Shown here piece after piece: positions 41,236 through 49,704 of a DNA stretch of 64,000 bases. The position numbers and the translations under genes are program-made. The notes below the pieces were generated by a model. It did no database searches. It had not been told where the DNA came from and saw nothing but the letters and a program-made list of their open reading frames with translations. This DNA is from an uncultured Clostridia bacterium. Lineage in GTDB: Bacteria; Bacillota; Clostridia; Christensenellales; Borkfalkiaceae. The DNA lies in the NCBI GenBank assembly GCA_944328445.1, contig CALVHO010000003.1, positions 53,460 through 117,459 on the forward strand, given 5' to 3'. Position 1 is the stretch's first letter, and the number at the start of each line of letters is the position of its first letter.

Positions 41236-42171
41236 ATGCCTTTGGTAACTTCAACCGAAATGTTCAAAAAAGCGTACGAGGGCGGCTACGCGATCGGCGC
41301 CTTCAACGTGAACAACATGGAGACCATTCAAGGGATCGTCGAAGCGGGCAAAGAGTGCAATTCGCCGCTCATTCTGCAAGTTTCCGCGGGCGCGCGCAAG
41401 TACGCCAACCCCGTGTACCTCAAACACCTCGTCGAGGCCGCGGTGGAAACGACGGGCCTGCCCATCGTGCTGCACCTCGACCACGGCGCGGACTTTGAAG
41501 CCTGCAAGGCGGCCGTGGACGACGGGTTCACCTCCGTCATGATCGACGCCTCGCACCACGCCTTCAACGAGAACATCGAGATCACCAAAAAAGTCGTCGC
41601 CTACGCGCATGACCGCGGCGTGGTGGTCGAAGCCGAGCTCGGCCAGCTGGCCGGCATCGAGGACGCCGTCAACGTCAAGGCCGAGGACGCCTGCTTCACC
41701 CATCCCGACGAAGTGTACGAATTCACCACCAAGACGGGCATCGACTCTTTGGCCATCGCCATCGGCACCAGCCACGGCGCCTACAAATTCAAACCCGGCC
41801 AGAAGCCGCAGCTGCGCTTCGACATCCTCGAAGAAGTGGGCAAGCGCCTGCCCGGCTTCCCCATCGTCCTGCACGGCGCATCCTCCGTGCCGCAGGATCA
41901 GGTGGCCATCATCAACCAATACGGCGGCAAGATGCCCGACGCCATCGGCATCCCCGAGGACATGCTCCGCAAGGCCGCCACGATGGCCGTCTGCAAGATC
42001 AACATCGACTCCGACCTGCGCGTCGCCTGCACGGCGGCCATCCGCAAGCACATGTTCGAGAACCCCTCGCACTTCGATCCCCGCCAATACCTCGGCGACG
42101 CCCGCGCGGCCGTCAAGGCGCTGGTCAAGCACAAGATCGTCGACGTGCTCGGCAGCAACGACAAGGCGTGA
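41236..42171 (+). CDS. fba: Class II fructose-1,6-bisphosphate aldolase
   Basis: This zinc-dependent aldolase interconverts fructose 1,6-bisphosphate with dihydroxyacetone phosphate and glyceraldehyde 3-phosphate. The 311-residue protein has the first zinc histidine region VLHLDHGADFEACKAA, VEAELGQLAGIED, the second zinc-site TSHGAYKF and VLHGASSVPQDQ, plus NIDSDLRVA at the phosphate site. GGAGGAATC precedes the ATG. It is divergent from gap, and fbp lies nearby, giving a small glycolysis/gluconeogenesis locus. Confidence 0.97.
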   Translation: MPLVTSTEMFKKAYEGGYAIGAFNVNNMETIQGIVEAGKECNSPLILQVSAGARKYANPVYLKHLVEAAVETTGLPIVLHLDHGADFEACKAAVDDGFTSVMIDASHHAFNENIEITKKVVAYAHDRGVVVEAELGQLAGIEDAVNVKAEDACFTHPDEVYEFTTKTGIDSLAIAIGTSHGAYKFKPGQKPQLRFDILEEVGKRLPGFPIVLHGASSVPQDQVAIINQYGGKMPDAIGIPEDMLRKAATMAVCKINIDSDLRVACTAAIRKHMFENPSHFDPRQYLGDARAAVKALVKHKIVDVLGSNDKA

Positions 42172-42188
42172 CCAACCCCCGCACCCCT

Positions 42189-42222
42189 ACGGGCGCCGCG
42201 CACCGCGCGGCGCCCGTATTTT
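42189..42222 (+). terminator. Terminator of fba
   Basis: ACGGGCGCCGCGC pairs with GCGCGGCGCCCGT around ACC, followed by ATTTTG. Confidence 0.75.
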
Positions 42223-42308
42223 GCGCAAAGGGCAAACGCGCCGCTTTCCCCTGCCGCCGCGCGCCAAACGCCCCGCACAAAAATTTTCGCGAAAGAGCCC
42301 AAAAACGT

Positions 42309-42336
42309 TTTACATTTTGCGAAATTCATGTATAAT
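42309..42336 (+). promoter_or_regulatory. Promoter of tRNA-Pro
   Basis: TTTACA (42309-42314) and TATAAT (42331-42336), 16-bp spacer, about 45 bp before the tRNA 5' end. Confidence 0.6.
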
Positions 42337-42380
42337 ATATAGTGTTGTTTTCGGGTGCGCCACGCCGCGCACGAGAGAGC

Positions 42381-42457
42381 CGAGGTGTAGCGCAGTTTGG
42401 TAGCGCGCTTGGTTAGGGACCAAGAGGTCGTGGGTTCAAGTCCCGTCACCTCGACCA
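42381..42457 (+). tRNA. tRNA-Pro (anticodon AGG)
   Basis: The 77-nt cloverleaf has acceptor CGAGGTG/CACCTCG, D stem GCGC/GCGC, anticodon stem CTTGG/CCAAG, T arm CGTGGGTTCAAGTCCCG and an encoded CCA. The seven-base anticodon loop is TTAGGGA, so positions 34-36 read AGG with G37, as expected for proline. A34 is rare in bacterial proline tRNAs and would need deamination to inosine to read several CCN codons. Confidence 0.88.
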
Positions 42458-42501
42458 CAAACAGGGCATTGCCGCTTGGCAATGCCCTGTTTGTTTTGCG
42501 C
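42432..42501 (+). repeat. 70-bp direct repeat, copy A (tRNA-Pro 3' end plus terminator)
   Basis: Begins GGGTTCAAGTCCCG in the T arm, includes the acceptor, CCA end and the terminator hairpin (AAACAGGGCATTGCC with its complement around GCTT, then TTTT; 42458-42497). An identical copy is found 217 bp downstream. Confidence 0.9.
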
Positions 42502-42648
42502 GCAAGTCTTGGACCCACGACCTCTTTCAAACACAGGGCTCCCGAAAATCGCAGCGGAGCGAGATTTTTGGGAAGAGGAGCGACCGAGCGCCGAGGCAAG
42601 CATTGCGCCGAAAGCGCAATGCGCGCGTACAAGCGAGGGAAGCGACGA

Positions 42649-42718
42649 GGGTTCAAGTCCCGTCACCTCGACCACAAACAGGGCATTGCCGCTTGGCAAT
42701 GCCCTGTTTGTTTTGCGC
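42649..42718 (+). repeat. 70-bp direct repeat, copy B (orphan tRNA-Pro 3' fragment plus terminator)
   Basis: Identical over 70 bp to copy A, but the preceding sequence is not a tRNA. The 147-bp spacer between the copies holds an inverted, slightly altered copy of the tRNA anticodon/T-arm segment (near 42507-42527) and a perfect GCATTGCGC/GCGCAATGC hairpin (42599-42622). Confidence 0.9.
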
Positions 42719-42773
42719 ACCCAGTCATCCCGAGCCTGGCGAGAGATCTCATGGCGGGCTTTGCCGAATGTAG

Positions 42774-42806
42774 AGTGTAGAATGTAGAGTGTAGAATTTA
42801 GGACAA
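42774..42806 (+). repeat. Short tandem repeat (14-bp unit)
   Basis: TGTAGAGTGTAGAA is repeated just over two times. Confidence 0.7.
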
Positions 42807-42826
42807 AAATTTCTATAATCTCCTGC

Positions 42827-43238
42827 GCGTGGCAAAACCACGCTTTTGCCTAAGCGCACCCGATTTGCCGAAAACGTTCGGCTTTGGGAAAGGGGTGAAT
42901 TTCGCGCACTCAAACAATATGCGTGCCCCAAAAAGTGCGCGAAAGAGGGGAAAAACGCCGCAGAGCGTCAGCGAACGGCGGTTGTCCCCTAAAACTCACG
43001 ACTTTTTCTTTTGTCAGCTCAAAAGAAAAAGTGTGAACACGTTAGGGCACCCTGAAAAAGCGGAAACCACGCTTTTCGCTTTTTCCCCTTGCGCCGCAAA
43101 GCGGCGAACGGATGGGGTGAACGCGCGCGATTCTATGGCTTTTGAAGCCACAGCATATCGCGCGCGGAGGGGAAAACCGCTCGGGTTTCCCCTCCGACTC
43201 GCGCAAACCGCAGCATCTCTTTTGCGAGATTTGCGCGA
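42827..43238. repeat. Array of consecutive perfect hairpins, no gene
   Basis: Inverted repeats follow one another: 42827-42843, 42867-42882, 42900-42944 (11-bp arms), 42946-42990, 43001-43032 (13-bp arms), 43054-43085 (9-bp arms), 43093-43104, 43165-43196 (11-bp arms) and 43199-43238 (9-bp arms). No open frame with a ribosome site fits. The region lies between tRNA-Pro and the 3' end of fbp. It could be a structured RNA or decayed palindromic repeats. Confidence 0.7.
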
Positions 43239-43264
43239 ATATAAAATATAGAATTGAGGTCAGC

Positions 43265-45202
43265 TCAGCTGCGGGACTGCAACGCCTGCATCAGAAGTTT
43301 CAGCCCTTCGAGCTGGTCGGCCAGAGCGCGGCCGTTGTCGGTATCGCTCACGAGCAGGCGGCGCTTTCGCGTTTCAAACACGGTGACTTCGGAATGGATG
43401 TCGCTGCGCTGTTCGATGGCCTTTTCGATGGAGTCGAACGGTTCATGGGCGCACAGGCGCAGGCCGTGCGAATTGTAGATGAGCGTGTAGCCCGCGATGC
43501 CCGTCTTTTCGTGGTAGGCCTTGCAGAAGCCGCCGTCGATGACGATGAGCTTCCCCTCGGCCTTGACGGGGTTTTCGCCCAGCTTGGTGCGGACGGGCAC
43601 GTGGCCGTTGATGATGTGGCTGTACTGCCCCGCGATGCCGAAATCTTGCAGCACCTTTTCGCAGAAGGACTTTTTGCGGCAATAGACGTAATAGCTGTTG
43701 TCCTGCTCCTTGTGGAAGGCGGGGTCGTCGATGTACAGCCGCTCGAAGGTGGTGATCTTTTCCCGCCCGTACAGCGGCGAAGAGCGGCCGCACCACAGGT
43801 ACCAGAAAAAGTCTTCGGCCTCCTCGTCACGCCCGCCCGCGCGCAGGGCGCGGTAGGCGCGGCGCACGAGCGCCTCGCAGTGATCGAGCAGGTCCCTCCC
43901 CTCGTGCCCGCAAAAATTCATGTAGCTGCCGTCCTCGTTGAGGGGCACGCAGCCGTGGAAGATGAGGTTGTTGTTGCAGATCTTGTACGCCGAGCCGTGT
44001 TCGATGAAAAAGGCCATGTGGCGGGAGAGCTTTTCACTTGTGCGGAAGGAGCGCTTCAAGCCGTCGATGACCTCGCGCTCGGCGGGCGAAAAGCGCAGCG
44101 GGTCGGCGGGGTCGACGCCGGGGAAAGAGTTGTTGTTGAGTTTGGCGCCGCAGAACTCCCCTTTCGCGTAATCGACGAGGCAAAGGATGTTGCGGCCCTC
44201 CATGCCGTACTCGGGGCGGCGGCGGATGATGTGCCCTTCGGCTTTGAGCTGCATCAAAAAGGCGGCCTTGCGCATGCGGGCGATGCGGCGCATCTCCTCG
44301 CCCGCGCCCGCGGGCTTGCAGCCCACGGGCAGGAAGCGGTCGTCGTCGTCCATGACCGCGTCGGCATAGACGGAGAGCTTGCGCAGCGAAATGCCGTAGC
44401 CCTCTTCGAGCAGGTCGTCGTTCCCGTACTTCAAGGAGAGGTCGATGACGCTGAGCATGCAGGCCTCGTTGCCCGCGTGCGCGCCCATCCACTGGATGTC
44501 GTGGTTGCCCCACTGCACGTCGGCATTGTGGTGGCCGATGAGCAGATCCATGATCTTATCGGGGTTTTCGCCGCGGTCGTAGACGTCGCCGACGATGTGC
44601 AGAGAATCGACGGCCAGCCGCTTGATGAGGTCGGTCACGGCCACGATCAGCGCCTCGGCGCGGCCGAGATCGATGATGGAGGTGAAGATCTCCGCGTAGT
44701 ACGCCTCCTTGTCGAAGTCGTCGCGGTCCATGTTGATGAGCTCGTCGATGATGTAATCGAAGTATTCGGGCAGCGCCTTGCGCACCTTGCTGCGGGTGTA
44801 TTTGGAGGCGACGGAACGGCACACCTCGACGAGGCGGTGCAGCTGCAAGAGGTACCACGCCTTTTCGTCCGCGCCCGCGGCCTTCTTTTCGGCGATGATG
44901 GCGTTCGGATAGTAGATGAGAGTGGCGAACTCGTCCCGCTCGCGCTTGGTCATGGAATGTTCGTACAGCCTCTCCACCTTTTCGCGGATGACCCCCGAAC
45001 AGTTGTTCATGATATGGCAAAAGGCCTCGTACTCGCCGTGCAGGTCGCTCATGAAGTGCTCTGTGCCCTTGGGCAGGCGCAGGATGGCCTCGATGTTGAT
45101 GTACTCGGTGGCCGCCGCCTGGACGGTCGGGTACTTTTCGGCGATGAGGCGCAGGTACTCCCTGTCCCTGCGGGCTGCTTCCGTTTCGGTCGACGCGGGC
45201 AT
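43265..45202 (-). CDS. fbp: Fructose-1,6-bisphosphatase, class III
   Basis: This Firmicutes-type enzyme hydrolyses fructose 1,6-bisphosphate to fructose 6-phosphate in gluconeogenesis. The 645-residue protein belongs to the calcineurin-like phosphoesterase fold: metal-site motifs SDLHGEYEAF, GDVYDRGENPD and WGNHDIQWMG near residues 50-240, with INGHVPV later. The start MPASTETEAA at 45202 follows GGGGGAATAGCC; an ATG 45 bp upstream would add a basic, poorly conserved extension. It is the gluconeogenic counterpart to the nearby gap and fba. Confidence 0.95.
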   Translation of the reverse strand: MPASTETEAARRDREYLRLIAEKYPTVQAAATEYINIEAILRLPKGTEHFMSDLHGEYEAFCHIMNNCSGVIREKVERLYEHSMTKRERDEFATLIYYPNAIIAEKKAAGADEKAWYLLQLHRLVEVCRSVASKYTRSKVRKALPEYFDYIIDELINMDRDDFDKEAYYAEIFTSIIDLGRAEALIVAVTDLIKRLAVDSLHIVGDVYDRGENPDKIMDLLIGHHNADVQWGNHDIQWMGAHAGNEACMLSVIDLSLKYGNDDLLEEGYGISLRKLSVYADAVMDDDDRFLPVGCKPAGAGEEMRRIARMRKAAFLMQLKAEGHIIRRRPEYGMEGRNILCLVDYAKGEFCGAKLNNNSFPGVDPADPLRFSPAEREVIDGLKRSFRTSEKLSRHMAFFIEHGSAYKICNNNLIFHGCVPLNEDGSYMNFCGHEGRDLLDHCEALVRRAYRALRAGGRDEEAEDFFWYLWCGRSSPLYGREKITTFERLYIDDPAFHKEQDNSYYVYCRKKSFCEKVLQDFGIAGQYSHIINGHVPVRTKLGENPVKAEGKLIVIDGGFCKAYHEKTGIAGYTLIYNSHGLRLCAHEPFDSIEKAIEQRSDIHSEVTVFETRKRRLLVSDTDNGRALADQLEGLKLLMQALQSRS

Positions 45203-45245
45203 GGCTATTCCCCCTTTTTTGTTCCGTGAACGCTTCTTTGCTACC

Positions 45246-45274
45246 ATTATACATCAAAAAAGCGGGGTTGAAAA
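45246..45274 (-). promoter_or_regulatory. Promoter of fbp
   Basis: TTTTCA (45269-45274) and TATAAT (45246-45251), 17-bp spacer. Confidence 0.55.
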
Positions 45275-45284
45275 GAGTTTTTTG

Positions 45285-45326
45285 AAAAAAAACCGCCGCC
45301 ATCCGCCCGTCGGGGCGGAAGGCGGC
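45285..45326 (-). terminator. Terminator of the two-component operon
   Basis: GCCGCC-CCGCCC pairs with GGGCGG-GGCGGC around CGAC, followed by eight T residues on the minus strand; 20 bp after the kinase stop. Confidence 0.8.
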
Positions 45327-45347
45327 TTGAAATGCCGAAAAAATTGG

Positions 45348-46811
45348 CTATTTTTCGGGAAAGAGCACGTAAAAGGTGCTGCCTTTGCCCACTTCGCTGT
45401 CCACGCCGTAGCCGAAACCGTGGCGGTCGAGGATGACTTTGACGATGGAAAGCCCCAGGCCCGTGCCGCGCACGGGGCGCTTGTGCGTCTCGTCCGAGCG
45501 GTAGTAGCGCTCCCAGATGGTGCCCACCTCGTCGGGCGGGATGCCCTTGCCCGTATCCGTGACGGAAAAGCGGAGCAGGCCGTCCCCCGTGCGGTGCAGC
45601 GCGACGGAGATCTTTTTGTTCTCGCCCGTGTAGTTGACGGCGTTGCCGACGAGGTTGTACACCACCTGCCCGATCTTTTCCTCGTCGGCATCGGTGAACA
45701 GGTCGTCCTCGATGTCGCGCGCGATGGTGTAGCCCTGCGCCTCCGTCAGGTAGGCGAAGCGTTCGAGCACGGTGTGCACGTACTCGGAAAGGTTGAAGTT
45801 TTTCACGTTCAGCTCGCTCATGCCCGAACGGATCTTGGAGATATCCAGGATGTCGTTGACGAGCGCGGTGAGGCGGTCAGATTCGTCGATGATGACCTGC
45901 GTGTGGCGGGCGCGCTTTTCGGGGTCGTCGCCCGAGATCTCGCGGATCATGGAAGCGTACGCCTTGATCATGGTCAGCGGCGTTTTCAAATCGTGCGTGA
46001 CGTTGGCCAAGACCTCCTTTTGCAGGCGATCGGAGCGGCCGATCTCCTCTTTGGCGTAGTCGAGCGTTTCGGCCAGCGCGTCCATCTCGGCGTAGGAATA
46101 CTCGCCCTTGAAGTTGACGGAAAAATCGCCCGCGGCCATGCGGCGCGCCGCCTTGGTGATGCGGGTGATGGGCTTGGTGAGCACCATCGAAAGCCAGGCC
46201 GAAACGGCCAGCGCCAGCACCACGACGATGAGGGAGATGAGGATGAGCTGCACGCGCATGGTGCCCATGACCGCCTGCGTCATCTGCGTGGAATAGCGCA
46301 CGTAGACGAACAGGTCGGATACCCCCGCCTCCGAAACGGCGCCGTTTTCGATGCGCGCGGCGAAGGCAAAGCTGCTGTCCCCCGTCTTGATCATGGCCTC
46401 GCCGCCCCGCAGCTGCGCGCTGACGGCTGCAAAGACTTCGCCGTCGGGGTAGCCTTCACCCGCCTCCCCTTCTTCCCCTTCGCCCTCGCGCGCGGCGGAG
46501 GGATACATGATCTCGCCCGCGCCGTTCAAAAAGAAGATGTCCGCGGCCGAATTTTCCTCGCCGAAGTTTTCGACGTACATCTCGACGGCGGGCATCCCCT
46601 CGCGCAGCGGCAGGTTCCAGTGCACGAAGGAGAGCACTTCCTCCCCCATGTCGCGCAGGTCGCGCTCGGTCTCCTGCTGCATGAACACGCGCAAGAGCGT
46701 GGTCTGGAACACCCACGTCAGCAACAGGATGAAGGCGGCAAAGATGAGGAAGGACATCCAGAGGATGAAGTTGACGCTGTGGAAGCGGCGCGGCTTGGCG
46801 GGCGCGCTCAT
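45348..46811 (-). CDS. Sensor histidine kinase
   Basis: A 487-residue membrane kinase partnered with the response regulator gene it overlaps by four bases. Membrane helices at ~15-38 and ~187-212 bracket an extracytoplasmic sensor of ~145 residues, which includes an acidic low-complexity stretch (REGEGEEGEAGEG). HAMP follows (~213-265), then the phosphoacceptor His273 in VTHDLKTPLTMIKAYA. The ATPase domain has N-box NLVGNAVNYT, G1 DTGKGIPPDE and G2 GTGLGLSIVK. It looks fully active. The signal is not evident. Confidence 0.93.
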   Translation of the reverse strand: MSAPAKPRRFHSVNFILWMSFLIFAAFILLLTWVFQTTLLRVFMQQETERDLRDMGEEVLSFVHWNLPLREGMPAVEMYVENFGEENSAADIFFLNGAGEIMYPSAAREGEGEEGEAGEGYPDGEVFAAVSAQLRGGEAMIKTGDSSFAFAARIENGAVSEAGVSDLFVYVRYSTQMTQAVMGTMRVQLILISLIVVVLALAVSAWLSMVLTKPITRITKAARRMAAGDFSVNFKGEYSYAEMDALAETLDYAKEEIGRSDRLQKEVLANVTHDLKTPLTMIKAYASMIREISGDDPEKRARHTQVIIDESDRLTALVNDILDISKIRSGMSELNVKNFNLSEYVHTVLERFAYLTEAQGYTIARDIEDDLFTDADEEKIGQVVYNLVGNAVNYTGENKKISVALHRTGDGLLRFSVTDTGKGIPPDEVGTIWERYYRSDETHKRPVRGTGLGLSIVKVILDRHGFGYGVDSEVGKGSTFYVLFPEK

Positions 46812-47476
46812 GCCTCGAACTTATACCCCAGCCCGCGCAGGGTGACGATGAATTTGCGGTAGCTTTTCAGGCTGCTGCGCAGCATCTTGATGTGGGTGTC
46901 GACGGTGCGGTCGTCGCCGAAAAAGTCGAAGCCCCACACGTCGGACAGCAGCTTTTCGCGCGACAGGGCGATGCCGTTGTTTTTGACGAGGTAGAAGAGG
47001 AGCTCGTATTCCTTGGGGGTGAGCTCGATCTTTTCGCCGTCGACGTAGACGTTGCGGCCCGCCATGTCGATCTCCAATCCCTCGAACTTGACGATCTCGC
47101 GCGAAGGGGGCGAACCCGCCTTGTGCCGCTTGGTCACGGCCGCGATGCGCGCCATCACTTCCTTGGGAGAGAAGGGCTTGGTCACGTAGTCGTCCGCCCC
47201 CACTTCAAAGCCGAAGAGCTTGTCGTACTCTTCGCCGCGCGCCGAGAGCATGATGACGGGGATGTCCTTGCTCTTGCGGATCTCCTTCACGGCCGAAAAG
47301 CCGTCCAACCCCGGCATCATCACGTCCATGAGGATGATGTCGTAATCGTTTTCCTTGCACAGGCGCACGGCCTCGCGCCCGTCCGCCGCCTCGTAGGCCT
47401 CGTTCCCCTCGAACTCGACGTATTCGCGCAATACGTTGCGGATCATCTCTTCGTCGTCGACGATCAGGATCTTCAT
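46808..47476 (-). CDS. OmpR/PhoB-family response regulator
   Basis: A 222-residue regulator with a receiver domain (acidic pair DD7-8, phospho-acceptor Asp51 in IILMDVMMPGLDG, Lys in VTKPFSPKE) and a C-terminal winged helix (~130-222, LTPKEYELLFYLVKNNGIALSREKLLSDVWG, RTVDTHIKMLRSSL). The start at 47476 follows AAGGAGCAAGAAT. It is the first gene of the pair and probably regulates its own operon; target genes cannot be identified from this window. Confidence 0.94.
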   Translation of the reverse strand: MKILIVDDEEMIRNVLREYVEFEGNEAYEAADGREAVRLCKENDYDIILMDVMMPGLDGFSAVKEIRKSKDIPVIMLSARGEEYDKLFGFEVGADDYVTKPFSPKEVMARIAAVTKRHKAGSPPSREIVKFEGLEIDMAGRNVYVDGEKIELTPKEYELLFYLVKNNGIALSREKLLSDVWGFDFFGDDRTVDTHIKMLRSSLKSYRKFIVTLRGLGYKFEA

Positions 47477-47525
47477 ATTCTTGCTCCTTGCGTGAACTGT
47501 GCGTTTATTGTAACGCCTTTTCATT

Positions 47526-47555
47526 ATTATACAACCAAAGGCATATGAAAGACAA
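47526..47555 (-). promoter_or_regulatory. Promoter of the two-component operon
   Basis: TTGTCT (47550-47555) and TATAAT (47526-47531), 18-bp spacer. Confidence 0.6.
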
Positions 47556-47597
47556 GTGAAATTTTTGTGCCTCGCGGGAAAAAATACGAACATATGT

Positions 47598-47626
47598 TTG
47601 ACTTTTTGGCGCGGCGGGGCTATAAT
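47598..47626 (+). promoter_or_regulatory. Promoter of the radical-SAM pair
   Basis: TTGACT (47598-47603) and TATAAT (47621-47626), 17-bp spacer; AAAGGAGG follows before the ATG at 47656. Confidence 0.8.
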
Positions 47627-47655
47627 GGTGGCGAAAAAGGCAAAGGAGGCGGGCC

Positions 47656-48936
47656 ATGCTGGACGCGGCGCGATTGAAGATCCTCACCGAAGGCGCAAAA
47701 TACGATGTTTCCTGCTCGTCCTCGGGATCGGCGCGCGCAAACCGCGCGGGCGGGCTTGGCAACGCCGCGCCCGCGGGGATCTGCCATTCCTTCACCCCCG
47801 ACGGGCGGTGCATCTCCTTGTTGAAGATCCTGCAAAGCAACCGCTGCGCCTACAACTGCCTGTACTGCCCCAACCGCGCCGACGCCGACGTGCCGCGCGC
47901 CGCGGCCACGCCCGAGGAGATCTGCGAGCTCACCGTCGCCTTTTACAAGCGCAACTACATCGAGGGGCTGTTCCTCTCCTCGGCGGTGGACGGCTCGCCC
48001 GACGCCACCATGGAGCGCATGCTCGAAACGGTCATCCGCCTGCGCAAGGTGTACAACTTCAACGGGTACATCCACCTCAAAGGCATCCCGCACGCGGACA
48101 GGCTTTTGGCCGCGCGGGCGGCGCGCTACGTGGACCGCATGAGCTACAACGTGGAGTTCCCCTCCGAGGCGAGCCTGAAACTGCTCGCCCCGCAAAAGAG
48201 CAAGGAGAGCGTGCTGCTGCCCATGAAGCAGCTCGCCCTGGAAACGCAGGCGCGGAAGTGCGAGAAGGCCGAGCGCGCGGGCGGCGCGGGGCGGGCGGCG
48301 CGCGCCTTCCTGCCCGCGGGACAGACGACGCAGATGATCGTGGGCGCCTCCCCCGAGACGGACGGGCGCATCCTGCGGCTGAGCGAGGCGATGTACCGCA
48401 AATTCTCGCTCAAACGGGTGTACTATTCGGCCTACGTGCCCGTGGTGCGGCACGCGCTGCTGCCCGAGCGGTGCACGGGGCTCTTGCGCGAGCACAGGCT
48501 GTACCAGGCCGACTGGCTGCTGCGCTTTTACGGATTTACGGCGGAGGAGATCGCGGGCGACGGCGAGAACCTGCCGCAGGACCTCGACCCCAAATGCGCC
48601 TGGGCGCTGAAAAACATGCACCTGTTCCCCGTCGAGATCAACACCGCGCCGGCCGAAATGCTGCTGCGCGTGCCCGGCATCGGAAACCTGGGGGCGTATA
48701 AGATCGTCAAAGCCCGCCGTTGGGGCGCCCTGGGGTACGAGGACCTGGCCAAGATGCGGATCGTGCTCAAACGCGCCCGCCACTTCATCACCTGCGGCGG
48801 CAAGTTTTTCGGCTCGGAAAACGGCGAAACGGTGCGCACCCTGCTCGCCCTGGACGCGCGGGAGGAAAACTACGAGCAGCTTTCCATGTTCTCCTCGCCC
48901 GAAACGGCGCTCAGCGCGGGGACGGGACAGCTATGA
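47656..48936 (+). CDS. Putative DNA modification/repair radical SAM protein (TIGR03916 type)
   Basis: A 426-residue radical-SAM enzyme. The 4Fe-4S ligands are Cys64, Cys68 and Cys71 in NRCAYNCLYCPNR. The C-terminal part has a helix-hairpin-helix DNA-binding motif (EMLLRVPGIGNLGAYKIVKAR). This combination, and the partner gene overlapping by four bases, match the conserved but biochemically undefined DNA modification/repair radical-SAM family. A glycine/alanine-rich insertion at ~205-220 is local. The substrate is unknown; its activity on DNA is inferred from the HhH motif and gene pairing. Confidence 0.88.
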   Translation: MLDAARLKILTEGAKYDVSCSSSGSARANRAGGLGNAAPAGICHSFTPDGRCISLLKILQSNRCAYNCLYCPNRADADVPRAAATPEEICELTVAFYKRNYIEGLFLSSAVDGSPDATMERMLETVIRLRKVYNFNGYIHLKGIPHADRLLAARAARYVDRMSYNVEFPSEASLKLLAPQKSKESVLLPMKQLALETQARKCEKAERAGGAGRAARAFLPAGQTTQMIVGASPETDGRILRLSEAMYRKFSLKRVYYSAYVPVVRHALLPERCTGLLREHRLYQADWLLRFYGFTAEEIAGDGENLPQDLDPKCAWALKNMHLFPVEINTAPAEMLLRVPGIGNLGAYKIVKARRWGALGYEDLAKMRIVLKRARHFITCGGKFFGSENGETVRTLLALDAREENYEQLSMFSSPETALSAGTGQL

Positions 48937-49661
48937 ACGTATACGTCACCGACGGCACCGAAAAGTGCTTTTACACCGCCGCCTTCGCGGCCTATGCGGA
49001 CAAGGACTGCGTCGTGACCCCGGCGCGGCGGTTGCAGCTGCGCATGGGCGCGCAGGTGCTGCGGGTGGAGACGGACGAGGAAAAGAGCGCGCGCGTCCTG
49101 AAAAAGGTGCGCGCCTGCGACAAGTCTGCCCCGCGCGACATCTCCCTCATCCTGCGGCGCGGCTGCGACGGCAAGGAGATGACGGCGCTCGGCTACCTGC
49201 GCCTGCTGGTGCGCGAGGGCGGGCCCGTGCGCAGCCGCCTGGCGCACCCCGCCGTCATCGAGGCCATGGAGGAGCGGCGCAAAGTGACCCTCGAAGCGCA
49301 CCGCTTTACGGGTTTTCTGCGCTTTACGGAAGGAGAGGGCGGCGTGTTCTACGCGCCCTTTTCCCCCGACAACGACGTACTCGAACTCATCCTCCCCCAC
49401 TTCATGAAGCGGCTGGCTTCGCAGCCCTTCGTCATCCACGACGTGTCCCGCAAAAAGGCCGCCCTGTACAACGGCAAGGACTGCCTGCTCGTGCAGACCG
49501 AGCGCGAAGTGCTCGTGCCGCAGGGCGAGCGGGAAGAGTTTTTCCGCAATCTTTGGCAGGAGTATTACCGCTCCGTGAACATCGCCGCCCGCCCGCACGA
49601 GCGGCAGATGAAGGGCTACATGCCCGTACGCTATTGGAAGTTCCTGCCCGAAAAGCAGTGA
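48933..49661 (+). CDS. Conserved DNA-metabolism protein paired with radical SAM (TIGR03915 type)
   Basis: A 242-residue protein that matches the family found next to the above radical-SAM proteins and, in some Gram-negative bacteria, fused to a uracil-DNA glycosylase-like domain. The sequence VRSRLAHPAVIEAMEERRKVTLEAHRFTGFLRF and the C-terminal RSVNIAARPHERQMKGYMPVRYWKFLPE are characteristic. No catalytic motif is evident. The ATG overlaps the preceding stop (ATGA), indicating coupled translation and probable joint function. Confidence 0.87.
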   Translation: MNVYVTDGTEKCFYTAAFAAYADKDCVVTPARRLQLRMGAQVLRVETDEEKSARVLKKVRACDKSAPRDISLILRRGCDGKEMTALGYLRLLVREGGPVRSRLAHPAVIEAMEERRKVTLEAHRFTGFLRFTEGEGGVFYAPFSPDNDVLELILPHFMKRLASQPFVIHDVSRKKAALYNGKDCLLVQTEREVLVPQGEREEFFRNLWQEYYRSVNIAARPHERQMKGYMPVRYWKFLPEKQ

Positions 49662-49704
49662 ACGCGCAAGGCACAATTCCGCGCGGCGGCGCATACCATG
49701 CAGC

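Noticed and set aside
42827..43251. Possible coding gene at 42829-43251 on the plus strand
   Set aside because: The 140-codon frame is composed of hairpin arms, has no ribosome site and shows no protein-like composition.
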